Source: Jaenimonas drosophilae (taxonomy: Eukaryota; Euglenozoa; Kinetoplastea; Trypanosomatida; Trypanosomatidae). From it: a stretch of 64,000 bases of DNA. Within the stretch, counting starts at the first letter, position 1. Each line of letters begins with the position of its first letter. The stretch covers positions 108,842 through 172,841 of the forward strand of contig JASAON010001649.1 in NCBI GenBank assembly GCA_030849065.1. The letters are read 5' to 3'. Positions 58,070 through 64,000 of this stretch are shown here, piece after piece. Both the position numbers and the translations under genes were made by a program. The notes below the pieces were generated by a model that ran no database searches, was not told where the DNA came from, and saw only the letters and a program-made list of their open reading frames with translations.

Positions 58070-58327
58070 ATGAGCCCCAACCACAAGCTGGGGGAACCTA
58101 GAAATCTGTGCGGCGGTGAGATGATGGAAGATGGCGTTGGCGATTCTGCACGTACGGCTGCGCAAGTATGCCGGTGGCAACGGGCACTCCGTATGGATCT
58201 ATGCGCCACGCCTTCTTTTCGTTTTCCCTCCCTCATTATCGATACTGAACGGAGCTCATGTCGTTGGTGCTCTTTTTTTCTGACCATGTTTTTTTTTCAT
58301 GTGTGGCTGAATCAATCTCTTGGCTGA
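58070..58327 (+). CDS. Candidate 85-residue small protein
   Basis: Follows a ten-T run with AG at 58053. The peptide begins MSPNHKLGEPRNLCGGE, has mixed composition with six Cys, and ends in a hydrophobic stretch (CSFFLTMFFFHVWL). Codon choice is not far from that of neighbours. A 4-codon upstream ORF (58059-58073) overlaps its ATG. The last 20 codons run through T-tracts that may belong to the next gene's acceptor, so the frame may be accidental. Confidence 0.25.
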   Translation: MSPNHKLGEPRNLCGGEMMEDGVGDSARTAAQVCRWQRALRMDLCATPSFRFPSLIIDTERSSCRWCSFFLTMFFFHVWLNQSLG

Positions 58328-58438
58328 TTTACTTGATGAAGGTGGGAGCACACCACCAATGATGTGGTTGGGATTGGCAGCTGACGGCATCAATACAAAT
58401 CCGAGGTTGCTCCGCCACAATACAACAACGTGCCTACC

Positions 58439-58474
58439 TTTTTTTTCTTCTTCGCCCCCTTCTTTATGCTCTAG
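58439..58474 (+). promoter_or_regulatory. Predicted trans-splice acceptor
   Basis: CCTTTTTTTTCTTCTTCGCC, then CCCTTCTTTATGCTCTAG with AG at 58473-58474. It fixes the next start at 58488 and rules out the 56 open codons upstream. Confidence 0.75.
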
Positions 58475-58487
58475 ATCATTTCTAGAT

Positions 58488-59009
58488 ATGCGTGCTCATG
58501 CATCATCGGGGGTAGCTCAATCCTCCAGCAGGAACATCGCCGCACCGAAGCGTGCGCGCCAACCCGCTTCAGCTGCGACGCTCTTCTTCGTCTTCGCCTC
58601 ACTCGCCGGCACCTGCGGGGCCCTCTCTGGTGTTGTTGGGAAGCTCGCGGTGGCTGCTTCTGGTGTACCAGAGCTCGTTGCTGCCGCCAGCAAATCATTT
58701 GGTCTCACGGGAGATGCAGCGGCCATGGTGACTGCCGCTGTTCCGTGGATCATGCGTGTGTTGCTCTTCGCCCTCAACGGCTTCTTGACGGTGCAGATGT
58801 GGCGCTTTCATCTCAAGGCGCTCTCGTTGGGTCCTACTCCTGTGTGCCAGGTTCTGAATACCGGAACCAACTTTGCGGTGAGTGCCCTGGCTGGCTTGAT
58901 GGTCTTTGGGGAGAGCGTCAACTACACGTGGATGTGTGGCGCACTCTTCGTGGTGTTGGGCCTCGCACTCGTCGTGACGGACCCAAAGACGGCAGCCTCG
59001 CTTGGCTAG
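58488..59009 (+). CDS. TMEM42: TMEM42-like small multi-span protein (half-EamA fold)
   Basis: A protein of 173 residues with four to five membrane segments. The pattern of an N-terminal GTCGALSGVVGKLA span, a central RVLLFALNGFLTVQMW span, then LNTGTNFAVSALAGLMVFGES and a final LFVVLGLALVV span matches TMEM42, a half-length relative of the drug/metabolite (EamA, SLC35-like) transporters. The substrate is unknown; a half-length protein would act as a dimer. The basic Ser/Arg N-terminus (1-30) is polar. The start is set by the acceptor at 58474. Confidence 0.8.
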   Translation: MRAHASSGVAQSSSRNIAAPKRARQPASAATLFFVFASLAGTCGALSGVVGKLAVAASGVPELVAAASKSFGLTGDAAAMVTAAVPWIMRVLLFALNGFLTVQMWRFHLKALSLGPTPVCQVLNTGTNFAVSALAGLMVFGESVNYTWMCGALFVVLGLALVVTDPKTAASLG

Positions 59010-59310
59010 CCGATGAGAACCTGGGTGGCTTCTTATCATCCTCGAATCCCACACAACGTCCTGGGTGAGGGCTCATCACTGCCATTTTGCAACAAGTGGC
59101 CTGGTGCTTTCTGTGGTCTGAGACCTGAACTCATGTGCTGTTCTTCCTCTACCCTTCTTCATGTGTGCGTATGTGCTGCGTACGTAGTCCCACCGACTTC
59201 GGCACTGCCGTTTTCCTTCAAACACATTCGTTGTAGCCCACTTCCTCTCATAGAGACGGACTGAGGATTGTTGCGCACATACACCACAACACAACAACAC
59301 CCAACACGAG
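59010..59310. other. Spacer and leader
   Basis: A T/C stretch at 59205-59235 ends in GTTGTAG. The leader to 59311 is ATG-free and CAA-rich. Nothing else seen. Confidence 0.45.
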
Positions 59311-60720
59311 ATGCCACCAAGACGCCGCTCCACCAGCCGCAAGAGGCGCCAGAGTACGCCGAAGCGCGCACGCAGCACCAGTCAGCGCAACTCAACCCCC
59401 CAACGTGCCTCCACCACGGGCAGCAAAACCACAGCTGCACAGATGATGCAACCCCGAACGACCACATATGAGTGGGGTGGCCCCGTTGGCGGCATCTTTC
59501 TAGTGGTCTTCCTGCCTCTTCTTGTACTTGGTCTCAACAGTCTTTGCACGCCAACGAGCTGTGCCCCACGGGTGGAGAACCTTCTCCAGCTCCCCACACT
59601 CATTGAAACAATGGTGCGGGAGGCAATTCCTGCCCTGCCAAAGGCGGTTGCTCTGGAGGTGGCCTGGCTGCTCCTTCACGCCGTCTTCTCCATCCTCCCT
59701 ATTGGCAAGTGTGTCAAGGGCCTGCCACTCCGCGATGGTACGACCCTCACGTACCGCATGAACGCCATTCATGCCTGTGTTCTCTCCCACGTACTGATCT
59801 TTGCCCTGCACTACACCGAGATTATTCGTTTGGAGCACCTCGCCGACCTCTATCCATCATTGATGCTGGGCAGCATCCTCATCTCCATCGTCTTCTCTGT
59901 GGCGCTCTACATCCTCTCCTTCCGCAGCCCTTCCGTCATGACCGCACTCGGCGGCAACTCAGGCAATCCGTTCTATGATTTTTGGATTGGCCGCGAGCTC
60001 AACCCCCGCACCGGCCCGCTCGACTGGAAGCTCATGTGCGAGCTCCGCCCTGGTCTCATTGGCTGGAGCGTGCTTAACTGGGCCTTCGTGGCCAAGGCGA
60101 TGGCCTTGGGCAGCTGCACACCAAGTGTGGTGCTCGTGGCCCTCTTCGAGACGCTCTACGTCGTGGACGGCCTACTTTTGGAGGCGGGCAACCTCACCAT
60201 GATGGATATTGTCACGGACGGATTCGGATACATGCTCTGCTTCGGCGACCTCACCTGGGTGCCCTTCATCTACACCCTTCAAACCAAGTATCTGGCCTAC
60301 CACCCCGTACGTCTTCCGATTCCGGTGTTGCTTCTCTTTGTGTGCCTCATTCTTGGAGGCTACGCCCTCTTCCGTGGTGCCAACACGGAGAAGGACCGCT
60401 ACCGCACAAACCCAAAAGACCCGCGTGTGCGCCACCTTCACGTCATGAAAACCTCCGCAGGGAAGTCTCTCATCGTCTCGGGCTACTGGGGCACATGCCG
60501 CCACCCAAACTATGTTGGTGATTGGCTCATGGCACTCGGCTGGGCATCCTTGACAGGCTTCAGCTCCCCGATTCCCTTCTTCCACCCCATCTACTTTGGC
60601 ATCCTGCTGATGCACCGGCAACTGCGCGACGAGCAGCACATGCTGGAGAAGTACGGCAAGGAGGACTGGGAGGCCTTCTGCCACGTGGTACGCTACCGCC
60701 TCATCCCATACGTATACTAA
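59311..60720 (+). CDS. ERG24: Sterol C14-reductase / lamin-B-receptor family protein
   Basis: A protein of 469 residues. A 50-residue basic Ser/Thr/Arg tail (MPPRRRSTSRKRRQST onward) precedes the family start YEWGGP. Eight to nine membrane segments follow. Diagnostic blocks are FYDFWIGRELNPR, CELRPGLIGW, VVDGLLLEAGNLTMMDI, DLTWVPFIY, RGAN, SGYWGTCRHPNYVGD (R397, H398) and the end YRLIPYVY, all closer to ERG24/LBR/TM7SF2 than to DHCR7. It should reduce the C14 double bond of sterol intermediates with NADPH in the ER or nuclear envelope during ergosterol synthesis. The RS-like tail is reminiscent of the N-terminus of vertebrate LBR. Confidence 0.94.
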   Translation: MPPRRRSTSRKRRQSTPKRARSTSQRNSTPQRASTTGSKTTAAQMMQPRTTTYEWGGPVGGIFLVVFLPLLVLGLNSLCTPTSCAPRVENLLQLPTLIETMVREAIPALPKAVALEVAWLLLHAVFSILPIGKCVKGLPLRDGTTLTYRMNAIHACVLSHVLIFALHYTEIIRLEHLADLYPSLMLGSILISIVFSVALYILSFRSPSVMTALGGNSGNPFYDFWIGRELNPRTGPLDWKLMCELRPGLIGWSVLNWAFVAKAMALGSCTPSVVLVALFETLYVVDGLLLEAGNLTMMDIVTDGFGYMLCFGDLTWVPFIYTLQTKYLAYHPVRLPIPVLLLFVCLILGGYALFRGANTEKDRYRTNPKDPRVRHLHVMKTSAGKSLIVSGYWGTCRHPNYVGDWLMALGWASLTGFSSPIPFFHPIYFGILLMHRQLRDEQHMLEKYGKEDWEAFCHVVRYRLIPYVY

Positions 60721-60964
60721 ATCGTACGTACAAGTACCTTTCCTCGCTTTTTTTTGTTGTTTGGATGAAGAAAAAACATCCAACATACATCAACACGTCA
60801 TGATCACGTTCACGGGTGCTGAGACATCTTTTGTGGCACTTTCTTTGTCTTTTCACGAAAGGCACCACACCACCACTGCCCCTTTTGGTTCTTCTTCTCA
60901 TCATTGTTGCATCCATATATAGCCACACGTAGCCTCACACAACACACAAACGTAGTGACTGAGG

Positions 60965-63900
60965 ATGTCGTGGGTGCGGGTGGAGTCCTTCAAGGGCGTG
61001 CGCTTCTCGGCACCGTCCTTCAGCCAACCGCCCGAGCTCGAAGGCTTTGACCGCTTCTTTTGCAGCCCACACCGCATGCGCACCCTTCACTGCTTCCCAC
61101 CCGTACGTCAGGCCTACCGCGGGGAGAATGAGGTCACGGTGATATTTGATCAGGTGGATTTTGGCGGACGTCTTGGCGAGGTGACGATCGCGGTCGGCGA
61201 CTCGAGCCCCTCCGAGGCGGGCCTGAGTGTGCTCATGGATGCCGTCATTGCCGCCCTGCGCAGCACCAACGAGGCCGGTGTACGGGCCGTGTTGGATGGC
61301 CTCTGCACACTTCCCCCGACCGTGGAGGAACGCCATGCCATGACGACGGTGCTGGAGGAGGATGGCATCCCACGGCCACTCCCACTCAGCCATGCCGATA
61401 CCAACTCAGCCCACTGCAGCGGAGAGCGTGGCAATCAGGAGTACATGCAGAAGATTCTATCCAACGCAAACGTTGCTCGATCCAATGGAAACAGCGGCGA
61501 TCGCCGGCACAGCAGCTCCGCGGAGAGCATGAGCAACGGCTACTCCAGCACGTCGATGTTGGCCACTTCTCCCGCGCTGAGCTCACCCGACGTCCTCTCC
61601 CACGCCGAGGCACTCCGTCGCAAGGCGCTGCTGTACTTTGTGGCAGAGAATGTGGTGCCTCTCAGCCTGTTGAATTGCAACGTGCAGCTTGATCGGCGCA
61701 AATTGGCCACCAACACCTCCATCACCACACCAGGCGATGATCGCACCTTGGCTGGTAGCATGGATGCCACCTCCCTCGCCCCACCCCCACTCATTCCAAC
61801 GGTTGTTGCTCATCGCTGCACCTCGCGACTCGAGAAGAGCGAGGTGCTAAATCGGCCACAATCTTTTTGGCGGCAGATTGCCGTGGATGCCTCCGACAGC
61901 GCCTCACGCCTCGTTCTCGCTCTCAACCGAACCTTGTGTGGTGCTTTTCCTGGCAATGATGAGCTCTTCTGCCGCACCATGTGGCGTACGGACAACCCCG
62001 AATGCAGTCTCGAGAACACACCGGTTGTGGCCGCCTTCTCCCCGAGCGGGTTGCTGCTCGCCTCCCCGCTCTTCACGACGGAGCTGGAGCACCGCGACCG
62101 CCTCATCATCTCCGCCATTGCCATTGATCGCCTTAGCCGGGCCGGATCACTCGTGGAGCAGGAGTCGCGGGCTGAGGATGAGCGCGGCCCTGCCTCCGCC
62201 CGTCTCGATGCCGAGCGGCGCAGCTGTGCCATCCTCTTCCTGCACCTCCCCTTCACAATTGGCGTGCAGGTCGTGGAGCTGAGCTTCATGACGGTGGGCG
62301 ATTCACTCTGCCTCGTGACGGGCATCTCTCAGACCCTCCAACGCAGCCGTGGCCTCCACATCACCAACATTGCCGACCTCGTGCGCCAGAATTGCAGCTG
62401 CTTTTCATCCTTCAAGGACTCCGCGAGCTTTCGTTGCCCACTGGCCGCCAATCTCTCCTTCCAGAATGATTCTCTGGTGACCCCACTCGATCACGTCATC
62501 AACGTGTGCTGCAACTGCACACAACCGAGCTCACCACACTTCTTCAACTCCATCTTGGTGCTGACGGCGATGGAGGAGAACCTGGCAGATGATGTGGTGG
62601 GCAACAGCTCCCTCTTTGAGCAGCTTCTGCTCGGTGATCGAGACAAGTTTGCCGCCGATGATATTGTACGCAGCACACTACCAACAGAGCGCAAGAAGGC
62701 CAAGGGTCTGGCCAAGTTCCTCCAGTGCCTCCCCTTCTGCGGCCGCAACAGCACCAGCAGCTGGAAGAAGGCGTCGCAGAAGCTCTCCGCCATCCGCAAG
62801 AAGGTGCATCTCTTCTCGGATGAAAACACACTCGCCACACGCAGCCTTGATGGGGATGAGGTATCGTTGCCAAAGTATCAGCGTCAGCGGCGGCTCTCCG
62901 CAGTGACATCCATTCCGGTACATACCAGTTGGTGCTATGTGGCTGCCATTTACACACGCAGTGAGCTCGCCGCCTTCCGGCCGTTGGAGGGCCTCGGCGC
63001 CCACTCCATCTTTTGGCTCACGCGCTCCGTCGATGCCCTCGCTGGGGGGCCGTCAGCCAAGACGAAGGCGGCCAACCTGCCGTCTCTGCGTCTTGGCCAG
63101 TACGCCTTGAGCTTCTTCCGCCCTCAGCTGCAGGTTATCACCACAAGTTGCGCGGATGCCTCTATGGAGATTGTGCATAACCCCGTTCTCACCTTGACCA
63201 TGAGCTCCACCTCACAGGGCGGCGGGCTTGGCAACACCACGCCCGCCCAAGCAACCACCACACCCGCTACAGGCGCATCTGCGGGAGCATCCTCCGCTCC
63301 GGCACCTGCCGATGCCGATGACGCCGCGGCGGAGGGCGGCGATGCCCCGCTCACGTTCCATGCCCAGGTTACGTTGTTGCCCGTGGAGCTGCTCGAGGAG
63401 GAGGTGTGCGCTCCCGCCACGGCAGATCGCACAACCGGCATGGATGCGGATGGCGGCAACGAAAGCATCGAAGACTCCGAGTCGGGCTTCGATGACGATG
63501 ACAACGTTGCGGCCGTGGATTCGGCGGATATGCTCCTCACCACGTTCTTCCTTCGCTACCAACAAAAGATGCGGAGCTCAAAGCGCGCTCGACCACGAGC
63601 CGCTGGCGGGGCGGGGGCGGGGCCGTCCAACGCCTCCTTCTCCACGGAGCGCCGTGCCAGCCTCAGCTCCGCCTCTGCAGCCGTTATGGAAGACGAAAAG
63701 GCGGGAGCTACGGGGGGTACTGGCACCTCTTCTGGCAAGAACAAGGAAAAGAGCAAGGCACCGCAAAAGAAGGGTGTTATTAGCAGCATGGTGGGCTTTG
63801 GTGGGGATCAGGGTGAGAGCTACTCGTGGGTGACGATTGAGGAGATCATCAACCTCCACGGCTATCTTCTTGGGGATGAGGAGTGCATCGTGGCCTCTCT

Positions 63901-64000
63901 TCAACGGCGCAGCGCCGCCGTGGATAAGGCTAGCCGACCAAAGGATGGCACCCTCACGGAGCTGGAGAGCTCCCCGCAGGTGCGGAAGCTCTCGGAACAG
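60965..64000 (+). CDS. Large protein of unknown function (3' end beyond the window)
   Basis: The frame from ATG 60965 stays open for 1012 codons to the last base of the window, so the C-terminus is missing. I do not recognise the family. It starts MSWVRVESFKGVRFSAP. The N-terminal 120 residues look folded with beta strands (NEVTVIFDQVDFGG, LGEVTIAVGD). Ser/Asn-rich linkers lie at about 150-210, an alpha/beta region at 280-490 (LIISAIAIDRL, CAILFLHLPFT), a basic patch near 570-640, and Ala/Pro/Glu/Lys-rich low complexity at 755-940. No membrane segment is certain. A CA-rich leader with acceptor-like AGs (60920, 60930) precedes it. Codons are GC-rich, like the other genes after 53 kb. Confidence 0.8.
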   Translation, partial: MSWVRVESFKGVRFSAPSFSQPPELEGFDRFFCSPHRMRTLHCFPPVRQAYRGENEVTVIFDQVDFGGRLGEVTIAVGDSSPSEAGLSVLMDAVIAALRSTNEAGVRAVLDGLCTLPPTVEERHAMTTVLEEDGIPRPLPLSHADTNSAHCSGERGNQEYMQKILSNANVARSNGNSGDRRHSSSAESMSNGYSSTSMLATSPALSSPDVLSHAEALRRKALLYFVAENVVPLSLLNCNVQLDRRKLATNTSITTPGDDRTLAGSMDATSLAPPPLIPTVVAHRCTSRLEKSEVLNRPQSFWRQIAVDASDSASRLVLALNRTLCGAFPGNDELFCRTMWRTDNPECSLENTPVVAAFSPSGLLLASPLFTTELEHRDRLIISAIAIDRLSRAGSLVEQESRAEDERGPASARLDAERRSCAILFLHLPFTIGVQVVELSFMTVGDSLCLVTGISQTLQRSRGLHITNIADLVRQNCSCFSSFKDSASFRCPLAANLSFQNDSLVTPLDHVINVCCNCTQPSSPHFFNSILVLTAMEENLADDVVGNSSLFEQLLLGDRDKFAADDIVRSTLPTERKKAKGLAKFLQCLPFCGRNSTSSWKKASQKLSAIRKKVHLFSDENTLATRSLDGDEVSLPKYQRQRRLSAVTSIPVHTSWCYVAAIYTRSELAAFRPLEGLGAHSIFWLTRSVDALAGGPSAKTKAANLPSLRLGQYALSFFRPQLQVITTSCADASMEIVHNPVLTLTMSSTSQGGGLGNTTPAQATTTPATGASAGASSAPAPADADDAAAEGGDAPLTFHAQVTLLPVELLEEEVCAPATADRTTGMDADGGNESIEDSESGFDDDDNVAAVDSADMLLTTFFLRYQQKMRSSKRARPRAAGGAGAGPSNASFSTERRASLSSASAAVMEDEKAGATGGTGTSSGKNKEKSKAPQKKGVISSMVGFGGDQGESYSWVTIEEIINLHGYLLGDEECIVASLQRRSAAVDKASRPKDGTLTELESSPQVRKLSEQ

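Larger units (their letters stand above)
56785..58487. other. 1.7-kb stretch without a firm gene but with several splice-acceptor tracts
   Basis: The longest gap in the window. It has at least five T/C tracts (near 57557, 57672-57700, 57815-57853, 58038-58053, 58265-58300), (GAT)n at 57010-57035, an 8-bp hairpin at 57330-57355 (AGCTCCTC / GAGGAGCT, 10-nt loop), and two candidate small ORFs listed separately. No tRNA, snRNA or long ORF was recognised. Confidence 0.5.

Overview
The window looks like nuclear DNA of a kinetoplastid protist, more likely a free-living or deep-branching (bodonid-like) one than a compact trypanosomatid. All recognisable genes lie on the + strand. None needs an intron, and successive genes are separated by short spacers. 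Most are preceded by a T/C-rich tract and an AG (the trans-splice acceptor layout of polycistronic units). The gene content fits: a terminal uridylyltransferase-type nucleotidyltransferase, a Nudix protein of the mitochondrial MERS1 kind, and an FG nucleoporin with an Nsp1/Nup62-type coiled coil. The standard code is used. No tRNA, rRNA, CRISPR, insertion sequence or strand switch was seen. The species assignment is inference.

Layout. 0.3-14 kb: a giant protein made of two catalytically dead AMP-deaminase domains, a coiled-coil protein, a SAMHD1-like HD phosphohydrolase, and a soluble protein with three cyclic-nucleotide-binding-like folds. 14-24 kb: a basic, probably myristoylated low-complexity protein, an unknown, a small membrane protein, Prp6 of the U5/tri-snRNP, a ubiquitin-like protein and a 70-residue membrane protein. 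24-33 kb: a leucine-rich-repeat-like protein, then four genes in a row with an organelle-RNA flavour (TUTase-like, Nudix, NSUN4-type m5C methyltransferase, and an unknown with a mitochondrial-type N-terminus). 33-42 kb: a 1835-residue TPR/IQ protein and a kelch protein. 42-53 kb: a ZnT-type zinc transporter, a class I histone deacetylase, an HDHD3-like HAD hydrolase, an unknown, two tandem aquaporin paralogues and a PPR-like protein. 53-64 kb: Nup62, NADH-cytochrome b5 reductase, a TMEM42-like protein, a sterol C14-reductase/LBR-family protein and a large unknown that runs off the window.

Many reading frames can be opened upstream of the true start. I placed starts at the first ATG after the likely splice acceptor, so several begin later than the longest open frame. 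Leaders are CA-rich and nearly free of upstream ATGs; the few exceptions carry tiny upstream ORFs that overlap the main start. (AAC)n and (ATC)n microsatellites pervade spacers and coding regions between about 14 and 53 kb, giving Asn, Gln, Thr, Ser, Asp and His runs. They are scarce after 53 kb.

No single contiguous novel 'system' is proven. The best leads are the double pseudo-AMP deaminase, the mitochondrial RNA gene cluster, the aquaporin pair lacking the selectivity-filter arginine, the sterol reductase with an LBR-like basic tail, runs of in-frame stop codons, a 17-bp perfect 3'-UTR hairpin, and several small ORFs placed right after strong splice acceptors.
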